A stretch of DNA of 64,000 nt, taken from the NCBI GenBank assembly GCA_964631235.1, contig CAZVZX010000017.1, positions 31,719 through 95,718 of the forward strand, read 5' to 3'. This DNA is from JARKPK01 sp964631235. GTDB lineage: Bacteria > Planctomycetota > Planctomycetia > Pirellulales > Thermoguttaceae. The translations under genes were made by a program, and so were the position numbers. Position 1 is the stretch's first letter, and each line of letters opens with the position of its first letter. Shown here piece after piece: positions 35,858 through 44,880 of the stretch. Below the pieces are notes generated by a model that searched no databases, was not told where the DNA came from, and saw only the letters and a program-made list of their open reading frames with translations.

Positions 35858-36253
35858 GGCGGTTTTTCCTTGTCTTGGTCGAAAGCGGTTCCAGCTACAC
35901 CGCCCGAGCCTGAGAAACCGTCATTTTCTATTTCAACTACCGCCGGGACAATCTCCTCAGAACGGCTTGTCCACGCGACTTCAGGCCCACAGAAACGGTA
36001 ATGCACCCGGCCAGTGAAAACCGGCTGCGCAGAAACGGGAATGAACTCGGCCAGTGAAATCGCTGCGATGCCGACACTGCGGGGCCGGTCGCTGCCATTC
36101 TTTACCATCAACCATGAAACCCTCGTTCTTTCGGCTGGACTGTCAGCGACCAACGGGAGCGGGTTGTGCATTGGGTGCGGCAGCACCGATTGGTTGGCGG
36201 CCCTGCCGCTTTTCGCTGCGATCCCAAGTAGTCTTGTTCTCTCGGCCGGAATA
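35858..36253. other. Intergenic region rich in repeats
   Basis: About 400 bp between the transposase remnant and the binding-protein gene. It contains two 30-bp direct repeats (35990-36059) and copy A of an 88-bp tandem duplication (36122-36209). No gene is called. Confidence 0.6.
35990..36059 (-). repeat. Two direct repeats with 40-bp period, right side of the islet
   Basis: Two 30-bp units at 35990-36019 and 36030-36059, both of the form CAGAAACGG.AATG followed by CGGCCAGTGAAA. They contain the same motif as the pair at 33192-33324; relative to the copy at 33192 they are inverted. Confidence 0.7.
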
Positions 36254-36321
36254 TCAGCGACCAACGGGAGCGGGTTGCGCGTTGGGTGCGGCAGCACCGG
36301 TTGGTTGGCGGCCCTGCCGCC
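36122..36321 (-). repeat. Tandem duplication, 88-bp unit with 111-bp period
   Basis: Units at 36122-36209 and 36234-36321 are about 90% identical. The second contains the 3' end and stop of the binding-protein gene, so the gene's tail has been copied downstream. Confidence 0.8.
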
Positions 36322-37264
36322 CGGTGTGGAGAATCGAGGCGATTGCTTCGATTGTTTCGATCACGCGCGGGCCGGGGCGAAAGGCATAGTCGGCATGCAG
36401 GGCGAAAACGCGCCCCTGTTGCACGGCAGGCAGCGAGGGAAGTGATTGCCATGCCGCCAACCGTTTGTCGTCCGAAAACGGCTCACTGGCGGGTGCGGCC
36501 TCGTTGGCGGTGACGGACGGTTGGCCTTCAACTCGCGCCGCGGGCGACATGTCGATGATTACCTCGGGCGCCATCGCCAGCAGCCCCTCGGCCGAAACCA
36601 TCGGGTAGCGGATCCATGTTTCGCCGCAGGCATTGATTCCACCAGCCAATTCGATCATGCGGTCGAAATAGCCCTCGCGGCCGACCACGCGACAGGCGGA
36701 AACGTGACGGGCCGATCCCTCTCGTTCCAACACAAGCAGCACTCGGGGAGGCCGGCGACCGGCAGACTTCTGCCGCACGTGATCGAGCCGCCGGCGAATC
36801 TGCTCGGCCAGAAGGCGGCCCCGCCCGTCGGCACCGCAGAAGTCGTCGAGGATTTCCAGCGACTCCCAAACGCCTTCGAGCGATTGATGATCGATCAGCA
36901 ACGTCGGAATCCCCAGCTTGTGGAGATTGCGTTGGTGAATGCGGTGCTCTTTGAGGGCGACAACGAGATCGGGCCTCGCGGCCAGCACGGCCTCGTAGTT
37001 CAAATCGACGTAGCCGCCGACGACCGGCCGCGACGCTGCCTCGGGCGGATAGTCGCAAAACCGAGAAACGCCCACCACGCGATCGCCCAACCCCAAAGCG
37101 AACAAGGCTTCGGTGACGCTCGGGGCCAGTGAAACGATGCGACGGCACCGCTCGGGCGGAAGGGGGCGGCCGGACGGCGACTGCGAAAACCACGGCGCCG
37201 CAAACCCCACGGCAAACAGGCCGAAGGCGAAGGCCGAAATCGTCGCGTGAATTGAAATTCGCAT
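36254..37264 (-). CDS. ABC-type cobalamin/iron-siderophore substrate-binding protein (BtuF-like)
   Basis: A 336-residue periplasmic-binding protein of the TroA/BtuF fold. The ATG at 37264 places a signal peptide first (ISAFAFGLFAVGFAAPW). The core follows: CRRIVSLAPSVTEALFALGLGDRVVGVSRFCDYPPEA, VGGYVDLNYEAVLAARPDLVVALKEH, and MVSAEGLLAMAPEVIIDMSP. The DYPPEA segment and overall pattern fit vitamin B12 or haem/siderophore binding. No permease or ATPase gene is adjacent. The C-terminus (TGRQGRQPTGAAAPNAQPAP) lies inside a tandem duplication and is probably not native to the fold. No cobalamin riboswitch was found upstream. Confidence 0.85.
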   Translation of the reverse strand: MRISIHATISAFAFGLFAVGFAAPWFSQSPSGRPLPPERCRRIVSLAPSVTEALFALGLGDRVVGVSRFCDYPPEAASRPVVGGYVDLNYEAVLAARPDLVVALKEHRIHQRNLHKLGIPTLLIDHQSLEGVWESLEILDDFCGADGRGRLLAEQIRRRLDHVRQKSAGRRPPRVLLVLEREGSARHVSACRVVGREGYFDRMIELAGGINACGETWIRYPMVSAEGLLAMAPEVIIDMSPAARVEGQPSVTANEAAPASEPFSDDKRLAAWQSLPSLPAVQQGRVFALHADYAFRPGPRVIETIEAIASILHTGRQGRQPTGAAAPNAQPAPVGR

Positions 37265-37711
37265 GGGCACAATGCGAAAAAACGAGCGATGCCTGATTCG
37301 AGGCGCGATGCTTGCCCCGCTTCCAAGCCCTTTCGGCGAAAGCCGATCGCTACGCGGACCTTGCAAAGCACCATCCGCTGCCGCGACCCATTCGAAGCGC
37401 CGTTTGCAAAAACCGACTCCGACAGTTCGGCGGTGTTCCGGCTGCGGGCCGCACCGAGCCGGCGGGCTTCAGCCGTGGTTTTCGCATCATCGCCACTATA
37501 ACGCTGCGATTGCTCAAACGATAGACTGGTCAAGCCGCAGACGCGATCATATATTGATTTGATCGCGCCGGACGCACTGCGGCCCATCGTTTTGCGGGAT
37601 CGGTGGTCCCTTTTTCTTTGCGCACTTCCCGAGCCGCGCCGCGGTCGAGCAAGGCGGATCGCGCAAAACTACTTTCGTTTTTTCGCCGTTACTCTTCAAT
37701 TTTGTTCGTTT
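37265..37711. other. Intergenic region between divergent btuF-like and lutA genes
   Basis: About 450 bp. The last ~40 bp before lutA are T-rich. Both promoters should lie here, but none stands out. A very weak resemblance to the ~80-bp dispersed repeat is present around 37610-37690 on the minus strand. Confidence 0.45.
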
Positions 37712-38506
37712 ATGAACGCATCTTCCTCCACACATGCCGCCCAGGGGACGCATCATGCCCCACGGCAGGACGATCCGCCCTATCAACGCGGCGAACCGGT
37801 CGCGCTGTTCATTCCGTGCTATGTCGATCAGTTTTTCCCCGGCATCGGCAAAGCGTGCGCCAAGCTGCTGGAGAAGTACGACGTGCCGGTGGTGTTTCCC
37901 GATCGGCAGACCTGTTGCGGGCAGCCGGCGTTCAACTCGGGCTATTGGGACGAGGCCCGGCCCGTGATCCATCACTTTTGCGAGGTGTTTGCCGATCAGC
38001 GGTGGATCGTCGCGCCGTCGGCCTCGTGTACAGCCATGGCGCGGGTGTTTTTCGGGCACGTCGATCCGTCGCCCAAGGTAGTCGAGGTCGGCCGCCGCGT
38101 TTTCGAGTTGACCGAGTTTCTCGTTGAAATCCTCGGAATCGAAGACACCGGGGCCACCTTCCCCGAAAAGGTAACGCTGCATAGCGGCTGTCACGGGCGG
38201 CGGGAGTTGGGCTTGGTGGAAACGCCCCTGCGTTTGCTAAGGAACGTTCGACAATTGGAGTATTGCGAGCTGCCGAATATCGAAGAATGTTGCGGCTTCG
38301 GCGGCACGTTCAGCGTGAAGATGCCCGGCACCTCGTTGGCCATGGGCGCAACAAAGGTCGATTGCATTCTTCGCAGCGGGGCGGACGTGGTCACCAGCGT
38401 CGATGTCAGTTGCCTGATGCACATCGACGGCATTCTCAAACGCAACGACCAAACGCGACATATTCGAGCGATGCACATCGCCGAGATTTTGACTGCGGGA
38501 GTGTAA
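37712..38506 (+). CDS. lutA: Lactate utilization protein A (CCG-domain Fe-S protein)
   Basis: A 264-residue protein with two CCG (heterodisulfide-reductase-type) domains, part of the LutABC L-lactate oxidation complex. The signature segments are ALFIPCYVDQFFPGIGKACAKLLEKY, PDRQTCCGQPAFNSG, TLHSGCHGRRELG, and IEECCGFGGTFSVKMP, with the paired cysteines in place. The ATG at 37712 is preferred; the open frame before it is not conserved. It is 3 bp from lutB. Confidence 0.92.
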   Translation: MNASSSTHAAQGTHHAPRQDDPPYQRGEPVALFIPCYVDQFFPGIGKACAKLLEKYDVPVVFPDRQTCCGQPAFNSGYWDEARPVIHHFCEVFADQRWIVAPSASCTAMARVFFGHVDPSPKVVEVGRRVFELTEFLVEILGIEDTGATFPEKVTLHSGCHGRRELGLVETPLRLLRNVRQLEYCELPNIEECCGFGGTFSVKMPGTSLAMGATKVDCILRSGADVVTSVDVSCLMHIDGILKRNDQTRHIRAMHIAEILTAGV

Positions 38507-38509
38507 GTT

Positions 38510-39916
38510 GTGAACGACGGCCACGCAAAACATCGTTCGGGCGCCGAGTTTCTCAGCGATCAAACCCACGGGCTTTACGAGCCGCACGGTTCGCCGTCGC
38601 TGGCAGCCTCGGCCGAGCGATCGAGCAAACACAATCGCCAAATCGCCGCGGAAATCCCCTACTTCGAGTCGTGGCGCGCGCAGGCCAACGCCATCAAACG
38701 CTACGCGCTGGTAAATCTCGACAAGCTGTTGGTCGAGTTCGAGCGGAACATGGCGGCCAAGGGGGCCGAAATCCTTTGGGCTGCCAATGCCGAAGAGGCC
38801 AACGGCCATGTGCTTCGCATCGCCCGCGAACATCAGGTCCGCAGCGTCGTCAAGTCGAAGTCGATGGTGACCGAGGAGATGGAGCTGAACCATGTCCTCG
38901 AACAAGAAGGCATCCGGCCGGTGGAAACCGATTTGGGCGAATACATCGTGCAACTGGCCGGGCAGCGGCCGGTGCATATCGTGACGCCCGCGTTGCACCT
39001 GTCGGCCGAAGACGTGGGCAAGCTGTTCGCCGAAAAACTCGGCGAGCCGTTCAGCGCCGAGCACCAGCGGCTGACCGACATCGCCCGCCGCCATCTTCGC
39101 GACGAGTACCTGAAGGCCGACATGGGCATCTCGGGCTGCAACTTCGCCGCGGCTGACACGGGCACGATGGTCATCGTCGAGAACGAAGGCAATGCCGGAC
39201 TATCGACCGCCGTGCCGCCCGTCCATGTCGCGGTGATGGGCGTGGAGAAAGTCATTCCGTCGATCCGCCATTTGCCGGTGTTCCTCAACCTGTTGGCCCG
39301 CAGCGGCACCGGTCAGAAGCTAACCACCTACACCCATCTGATTCACGGCCCGCTGCCGGGGAAAAAGCTGTACATCATCATTATTGATAACGGGCGGACG
39401 AACATCCTCAACGATCCGGCGGCATGGCAATCGCTGTTCTGCATTCGCTGCGGAGCGTGCCTCAATGCGTGCCCGGTCTATCGGCGCACGGGCGGCTGGG
39501 CCTACGGCTGGGTTTATCCGGGGCCGATCGGCGCGATCATCACGCCGCACTATTTGGGCTTCGAGAAGGCGGGCGAGTTGCCCTTCGCCTCGTCGTTGTG
39601 CGGGGCTTGCGGCGAAGTCTGTCCGGTAAAGATCGATATTCCGCACCAATTGGTGCATTTGCGGCATCGAGCCGTCAACGAGCCGTCGCCCATGCGCTCG
39701 CCGCTGGAACGGCTCATGTGGCTCGGTTGGGCATGGATGATGAAAGGTCCGCGGCGATACGCCTTTGCCATGTGGGCGGTGAAGATCGGCATCCGTTTGG
39801 CGAAGTTCCTGCCCTGGCATCCCGGCAAGCTCGGCGCGTGGACCCGCGGCCGCGAACTCCCAAAGCCGCCGGCCGAAGGCAGCTTCCGCGGCTGGTGGCG
39901 CAAACGGAGCAAGTAG
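38510..39916 (+). CDS. lutB: Lactate utilization protein B (LUD domain plus 4Fe-4S ferredoxin)
   Basis: A 468-residue iron-sulfur protein, the electron-transfer core of the LutABC lactate oxidase. The N-terminal LUD domain contains VVKSKSMVTEEMELNHVLE, MGISGCNFAAADTGTMVIVENEGN and VAVMGVEKVIPS. The C-terminal part has two [4Fe-4S] motifs, CIRCGACLNACPVY and CGACGEVCPVKIDIP. The start is the GTG at 38510, directly after lutA. Aromatic residues near the C-terminus (MWLGWAWMMKGPRRYAF) could contact the membrane. Confidence 0.93.
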   Translation: MNDGHAKHRSGAEFLSDQTHGLYEPHGSPSLAASAERSSKHNRQIAAEIPYFESWRAQANAIKRYALVNLDKLLVEFERNMAAKGAEILWAANAEEANGHVLRIAREHQVRSVVKSKSMVTEEMELNHVLEQEGIRPVETDLGEYIVQLAGQRPVHIVTPALHLSAEDVGKLFAEKLGEPFSAEHQRLTDIARRHLRDEYLKADMGISGCNFAAADTGTMVIVENEGNAGLSTAVPPVHVAVMGVEKVIPSIRHLPVFLNLLARSGTGQKLTTYTHLIHGPLPGKKLYIIIIDNGRTNILNDPAAWQSLFCIRCGACLNACPVYRRTGGWAYGWVYPGPIGAIITPHYLGFEKAGELPFASSLCGACGEVCPVKIDIPHQLVHLRHRAVNEPSPMRSPLERLMWLGWAWMMKGPRRYAFAMWAVKIGIRLAKFLPWHPGKLGAWTRGRELPKPPAEGSFRGWWRKRSK

Positions 39917-40098
39917 AAAACGCAGCAAGGAAAGACCGACCGATTGGTTCAAACCGGAGGACGGCCGCAGATCGCGTGGCGTGCTCGCCCCGAACAGGGT
40001 AACGATCGATGCCGCTCGGTTCCAAGAAGGGCGACTACCACAGAATTGCGGCCCATGCTCAAGAACCGGCAAAAACACCAGAACGCATTTCAATTCCC

Positions 40099-40773
40099 AT
40101 GAACAGCCGTCAAGAGATCCTTCAGCGTATTCATCAGCGAATCGCGGCCGCGGGCCCGATGCGCGACCAGTTCGCGCCGGCCGCGATGCCGCCTGAGCCT
40201 GATGTTTGGCCGGCAACGCATCCCGACCGCGGCGCGATGTCCGAGCGATTCACTAGCGAGTTGTCGGCCGTGCATGGCGAGGTGATTCGGCTGCGCAATC
40301 TCGACGAAGCAGCGCGCCAATTCGCCGCACTGGTTGAGCAAGAGCAATGGACGACGCTGGCGGCGGCCGATGATTCGCTCCTTCGGCAATTGACATCGCG
40401 CATGCCGGCTGCGGCCGTCCGCTGGATCGACGAACGAGTGACAGCCCCGGAGATGGCCGGCGTATCCGCCGGGCTGCTCGCCGCCGATGCGCTATTGGCC
40501 GACACCGGAAGCTGCGCGATTTGCTGCCCGACGGTTCAGCATCGATGGCTTTGCTACTTGCCGCCGGTGTGCATCGTGGCGGCGAAAGCCGAGCGATTGT
40601 TCGAGCATCTGCCCGCTGCCTGGCCGTTGCTCAGCGGTCAGGCGGGCGACCCGCAGCGTCGGGGCGAAACGGTGATTGTCACCGGGCCGAGCCGCACGGC
40701 CGACATCGAAAAGATTCTGATTCTCGGCGTTCACGGCCCGAAACGGCTGATCGTGCTGCTTATCGACGAGTGA
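40099..40773 (+). CDS. lutC: Lactate utilization protein C (LUD domain)
   Basis: A 224-residue LUD-domain protein, the third LutABC component. Recognised by the N-terminal MNSRQEILQRIHQRI helix and the C-terminal block with GLLAADALLADTGSC, YLPPVCIVAAKAERL, and VIVTGPSRTADIEKILILGVHGPKRLIVLLI. The ATG at 40099 gives the normal length. It lies 182 bp after lutB on the same strand and is probably in the same operon. Confidence 0.92.
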   Translation: MNSRQEILQRIHQRIAAAGPMRDQFAPAAMPPEPDVWPATHPDRGAMSERFTSELSAVHGEVIRLRNLDEAARQFAALVEQEQWTTLAAADDSLLRQLTSRMPAAAVRWIDERVTAPEMAGVSAGLLAADALLADTGSCAICCPTVQHRWLCYLPPVCIVAAKAERLFEHLPAAWPLLSGQAGDPQRRGETVIVTGPSRTADIEKILILGVHGPKRLIVLLIDE

Positions 40774-41200
40774 TCGTCGCGGAAGCATCCCGGTCGCGTT
40801 ATAACCTGCCTATCTTTTCCATTGCTGTTAAATTGGGGTCGCTTTTCGATTTGTGCTGATTGCGTTGGCTTTGCGGGTTCGGCATCGCCCCAAAGAAACT
40901 TGAAGATTTTTCCCGCGACGCAACCCTCCATCGGCCAACGCCTTGCAACATGAATCGCCGGGCGGGTTCAACGGCGGGCATTTGCCAGAACGGATTTCAT
41001 CGGCAAGATTGCATGGAGGGGACGGGCTCGTCGCCGGGTTTCGTCCTATGCGCAATCATTCTGCGTAGTAGTGTTCAGGGGACGCCATCGACGCGCTGCG
41101 TTGGGTGAGCTCGCCGTTGTTCAAGGCGATTCGACGATCGCCCCGGAATGTTGTTGCTTGCCGGATTGCGGCCTGCTGGTCGTGATGGGGGAAGTAGAAA
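40774..41200. other. Intergenic region before the YTV protein gene
   Basis: About 430 bp with no recognised gene or repeat. GGGGGAAG just before 41201 is the ribosome site of the next gene. Confidence 0.5.
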
Positions 41201-42907
41201 ATGAAAACCGCTCGTTGGTTGATGATCGCGTGTGTTGCCGCCGTGGCCGGCGGGGGCGCGCTGGGGCTGTTCGGAGCCCGCACCGCCGCGGCCGACATCT
41301 GTTGTCCGACGGTCGTTTGCAGCGGGCCGGAATACAAGCTCGTTCACCAATGGGTGTACGATCAGCGCGAGGTGACGGCCTACCGCGTGGATTACGAGAC
41401 CGTCTATGAGGAACAGCCGGTAACCACCTATAAGCCGGTGTGGGAAACGCAAACCCGCGAATTGCGCTATACGGTGGCTCGTCCGGTAGTGGAAACAAGC
41501 ACCCGGGAAGAGCGATACACCGTCACGCGGCCGGTCTATGAGACGCAGATACGAGACTACAGCTACAATGTGGTCCGTTATGTGACCGAGACGGCCGAAC
41601 GAGAAGAGACGTACAAAGTGCTCCGTCCGGTGATCGAAACGGCCGAACGCGAAGAGGTGTACACGGTTCTCCGCCCGGTGGTCGAAACGGCCGAGCGGGA
41701 AGAGGTCTATACCGTGATGCGGCCCGTCTGCGAAACGGTTTATCAGCCGCGCTACCACACGGTGATGCAGCCGGTGGTTACGTGCCGCACGCAGTTGGTC
41801 GATCAAGGGGGCTTTGTCGATCAGATGGTGCTCAAGCCCGGGTTGCCGGCCAATCGCCTGCGCTGGCAGTCGGCGCATACGGCGATAGATCCGCTGACGG
41901 GCCTGCCGGTGTATCAACGGGGCGGGTTGTATTGGGAGCAAACCCAACGCGGGCGATACGAAGTGCAGCGGGTGTGGCAGCCGAACGTCGTCGCGCAGCA
42001 GGTCGAACAGGTGCAATACGTGCCGCAGACGGTGGCCGAGCAGGTGCCGGTTCAAGTAACGCGCTATCAACCGGAGCAAGTCGTGCGGCGCGTGCCCTAC
42101 ACAGTGCAACGGATGGTGGAAGAGCGTCAGGTTCGGCGCGTGCCCTATACCGTTCAGCGGATGGTCGAAGAGGTTCAAGTGCGGCGCGTGCCCTACACGG
42201 TCAGCCGTCCGGTGGTCGAGCGGGTGGAGAACAAGGTTCCCGTTCAGGTATGCCGCATGGTCACCGAGGAACACGTTCGCCCGGTGGAAGTGCGGACGAT
42301 GAAGATGGTGTATGAGGAGCGGGTGGAGCAGCAGCCCGTTCACGTGTGCCGCATGGTGGCGGTGCAAGAGACGGTTCGTGTGCCGCGCGTTGTCCAGAAG
42401 GTGACGCCGGTGACGTACAAACAATACACGCCGCGTTTGGTGTGCGCGCGGATTCCGCTGGACGCCTGCGGCAATCCGATCGGCGAGGCGATACCGGCTG
42501 AGTCAACCGTGCAGCCGGTGGTGCAGCCCGAACTGAGCAACCCGGCAACCCGCAACGCGCCTACCCCGGCCAAGAAGCCGGTGGAAACCGATCTGCCCGC
42601 CCCGCCGACGCCCGGTGTTGATTCGGGCGCTCGCTCGTCCTTCTCGTTGCCCGGCGCCGCGGCAACAGCTGCGGGAACAAATGCCACTTCAGCGGAGAAA
42701 CCTCAATCGGGTTCGAACGCGCCGGCCGGCGGCCGTGAGGCGCCGACCTCGGCAACATCGGCCCCTTCTGGGCCGACCGGCGACCGCGGAACGGCGACGA
42801 CAAGCGGCGTTACGACCCCGGCACCGTTGCCGGCACCTGGGGCAGCGGCCAAGCCGTCCAGCCCTGCCGACCCGTACCCGACGCTGCTCGTGCCGCCGAA
42901 ACCGTAG
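41201..42907 (+). CDS. YTV-repeat exported protein (planctomycete cell-wall type)
   Basis: A 568-residue exported protein. A signal peptide (ARWLMIACVAAVAGGGALGLF) precedes a short Cys-containing segment (ADICCPTVVCSG). Two blocks of tandem repeats of about 16-18 residues follow. Units are of the type ETAEREEVYTVLRPVV (residues ~65-185) and RRVPYTVQRMVEE (residues ~285-410). Between them is a non-repeat segment with TAIDPLTGLPVYQRGGLYWE. The C-terminal 130 residues are Pro/Ala/Thr-rich. YTV-type repeats are known from planctomycete cell-wall proteins. A structural envelope role is therefore likely but inferred. The ATG follows a strong GGGGGAAG site. Confidence 0.85.
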   Translation: MKTARWLMIACVAAVAGGGALGLFGARTAAADICCPTVVCSGPEYKLVHQWVYDQREVTAYRVDYETVYEEQPVTTYKPVWETQTRELRYTVARPVVETSTREERYTVTRPVYETQIRDYSYNVVRYVTETAEREETYKVLRPVIETAEREEVYTVLRPVVETAEREEVYTVMRPVCETVYQPRYHTVMQPVVTCRTQLVDQGGFVDQMVLKPGLPANRLRWQSAHTAIDPLTGLPVYQRGGLYWEQTQRGRYEVQRVWQPNVVAQQVEQVQYVPQTVAEQVPVQVTRYQPEQVVRRVPYTVQRMVEERQVRRVPYTVQRMVEEVQVRRVPYTVSRPVVERVENKVPVQVCRMVTEEHVRPVEVRTMKMVYEERVEQQPVHVCRMVAVQETVRVPRVVQKVTPVTYKQYTPRLVCARIPLDACGNPIGEAIPAESTVQPVVQPELSNPATRNAPTPAKKPVETDLPAPPTPGVDSGARSSFSLPGAAATAAGTNATSAEKPQSGSNAPAGGREAPTSATSAPSGPTGDRGTATTSGVTTPAPLPAPGAAAKPSSPADPYPTLLVPPKP

Positions 42908-42994
42908 CGGAACTCGGCCAGGCACTGCTCGCGGCAGTCGGCGCGGCATCGCGCGATCGGTCTCGGGCAAGACGACGCGATTCTCCGCGGCAGG

Positions 42995-44743
42995 TCATTT
43001 CGTTTGCAGCGGGATGACGCCATCCCAGCCGGGCGGCGGGGTGCGGTTGTGTTGAACAATCGCGGCCGTGAGGAAGTCTTTGGCCTGATCTGCGGCGGGG
43101 ATTCGCTGGAGCTTGTCGAGGGCCTCCGACCAACGCGACGCCAGAAAGGCGTCTAGGGCCGACTCGTAGATCGCGAGATGCTCGTCGGTCAACGGCGACT
43201 CTTCGCCGGCAGGCGGGAGCAGTTCGCTGACCTCCAAGGCGCTTTCCACGCCGTAGGGTCGGACCACGGCCAAACGCCGCACGCGGGCCACCGAAGCCGG
43301 AACGCTCCGCCGCACCGCCGCCGCCGTAGCCCGATCAATCAGAATCGGCGCCCGCAGCACCTTGGTCATCCCTTCAAGCCGCGAAGCCAGGTTGACCACC
43401 GGGCCGAAGACGGTGACCTTCACTTGATCGACGGTGCCGATTTTGCCCGCGACGGCGCGGCCGGTAGCAATTCCGATTCCCACCCGAAAGTTGGCCGTGG
43501 CCTCGAACTGGCGGCGGATGTCGAGCGCGGCGACGGCGGCACGAACGGCCATATCGGGCTGCGGCAGCGGCCAGCCACAAAAGCCCATCGCGGCATCGCC
43601 CTGAAAATCGCCGACCACGCCGCCCTGTTGGCGAATATGCCGCGTGGCGATGCCCAAGGCGTTGCTCACCCGGTTGAGTAGGCCCATCAGGTCGCGCGAT
43701 TGGCGTTCCGATTCGCGCGAGAATCCCCGCAAGTCGCAGAACATTACGGCCACGTCGGTTTCCCGCGGCGCGAGCACCTCGTCGGGATCTTGGCTCATCA
43801 GTGTTTCGAGCACTACCGGCGAGAAGAACGGACTAAGCGTGGCGTGGCGGCGTTCGAGCAGCCGCATGTGCCTCAGCGCCCCGAGCATCGCGGCCGCCAA
43901 CTCGGTGAACTTCACGTCTTCGCGCAGGTCGGTCGGATCGGTCGAGTGCTGCAAGCCGGTTTCGGCCGCGAACCGACCGGCCACATACAGCGCCCACGGC
44001 GCGCCGGCGCCGCCCACCGGCGTGCAGAACGCCCAATCGTACTGTTCGCTGGCCGTAAAGCTTTGCGGTGCGGCCGGAGTCGGCCCGCGCCACACATGCA
44101 ACACGCTTTGGCCGCGCGAAATCGCCTCGCGAATCAGGCCGACGCTAGGGCGAAAGTCGTCGGCCACGGCCAGGCGCTGGTCCCACTGCAACACCCTGGG
44201 GGCGGCAGACGATTGTCGCTCGGCCGCAACCACTGCCGCGGCGTCGGCTCGGGGCACGCCGGCCAACAACATGCTCACCAACCGCACGCAAAGCTCGTTT
44301 TCGCCTGCGGCGCCGCCAATCACCTCGGGCAATCGCGAAAGGACTTCGAGCCGATGGTCGGGGTGGCGAAAGGGGATTTGCTTGAGGTATTGGGAGCTGA
44401 ACGCCTGCTCGCGCAACGGGGCGGGCAAGTCGGCCGAAACGTCGGCGCGTTGGTCGGCCAACGTGAAGGTTGTTTCGCCGACAACGAAATGCTCGCCCGG
44501 CGCAATGGCAAACTGATCGGCCTCGCGGCCCGAGAAATAAACTGGATTGCGGGCCTCGGGCAGGCGAGCCACCTCCAACCGCTGTCCATTCCATCGCAAG
44601 GACAAATGCCTGCGCGAAATGGCGGCGTCCCAAGGAACGGCCCAGTTGCCTGCGGCCCGGCCGAGAACGACTTGCTGGTCTTCGGGCAAGGTGCGTCGCC
44701 AGCGCTGCTGCAACTCGGGGCCCTGGGCAATCAGGTCGGGCAT
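42995..44743 (-). CDS. FHA domain-class III nucleotide cyclase fusion
   Basis: A 582-residue signalling protein. The N-terminal FHA domain (about residues 20-100; VVLGRAAGNWAVPWD, ISRRHLSLRWNGQ) should bind phosphothreonine. A GAF-like middle domain follows (about 125-300). The C-terminal class III cyclase (about 335-500) keeps the metal-binding aspartates in VAVMFCDLRGFS and VVGDFQGDAAMGF. It also has the conserved RVGIGIATGRAVAGKIG and VFGPVVNLASRLEG. It probably makes cAMP; guanylate specificity cannot be excluded. The ATG at 44743 is preferred over a TTG five codons upstream. The kinase gene lies 137 bp upstream on the same strand, and FHA domains read kinase output. Confidence 0.88.
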   Translation of the reverse strand: MPDLIAQGPELQQRWRRTLPEDQQVVLGRAAGNWAVPWDAAISRRHLSLRWNGQRLEVARLPEARNPVYFSGREADQFAIAPGEHFVVGETTFTLADQRADVSADLPAPLREQAFSSQYLKQIPFRHPDHRLEVLSRLPEVIGGAAGENELCVRLVSMLLAGVPRADAAAVVAAERQSSAAPRVLQWDQRLAVADDFRPSVGLIREAISRGQSVLHVWRGPTPAAPQSFTASEQYDWAFCTPVGGAGAPWALYVAGRFAAETGLQHSTDPTDLREDVKFTELAAAMLGALRHMRLLERRHATLSPFFSPVVLETLMSQDPDEVLAPRETDVAVMFCDLRGFSRESERQSRDLMGLLNRVSNALGIATRHIRQQGGVVGDFQGDAAMGFCGWPLPQPDMAVRAAVAALDIRRQFEATANFRVGIGIATGRAVAGKIGTVDQVKVTVFGPVVNLASRLEGMTKVLRAPILIDRATAAAVRRSVPASVARVRRLAVVRPYGVESALEVSELLPPAGEESPLTDEHLAIYESALDAFLASRWSEALDKLQRIPAADQAKDFLTAAIVQHNRTPPPGWDGVIPLQTK

Positions 44744-44880
44744 GGCTGACACTCGCAAAGAATAAAAAACGCATTACGGCACTCAGCGGCCGAACACCTT
44801 CAACGACTGCCACGGAGCGGCACGCATCTTCAATCGCCGGCACAAATCTCAAGCGTCGGCAACAACCATCGAACGGCCGC

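Noticed and set aside
37265..37560. Cobalamin riboswitch upstream of the BtuF-like gene
   Set aside because: The conserved B12-box pattern was not found on either strand.
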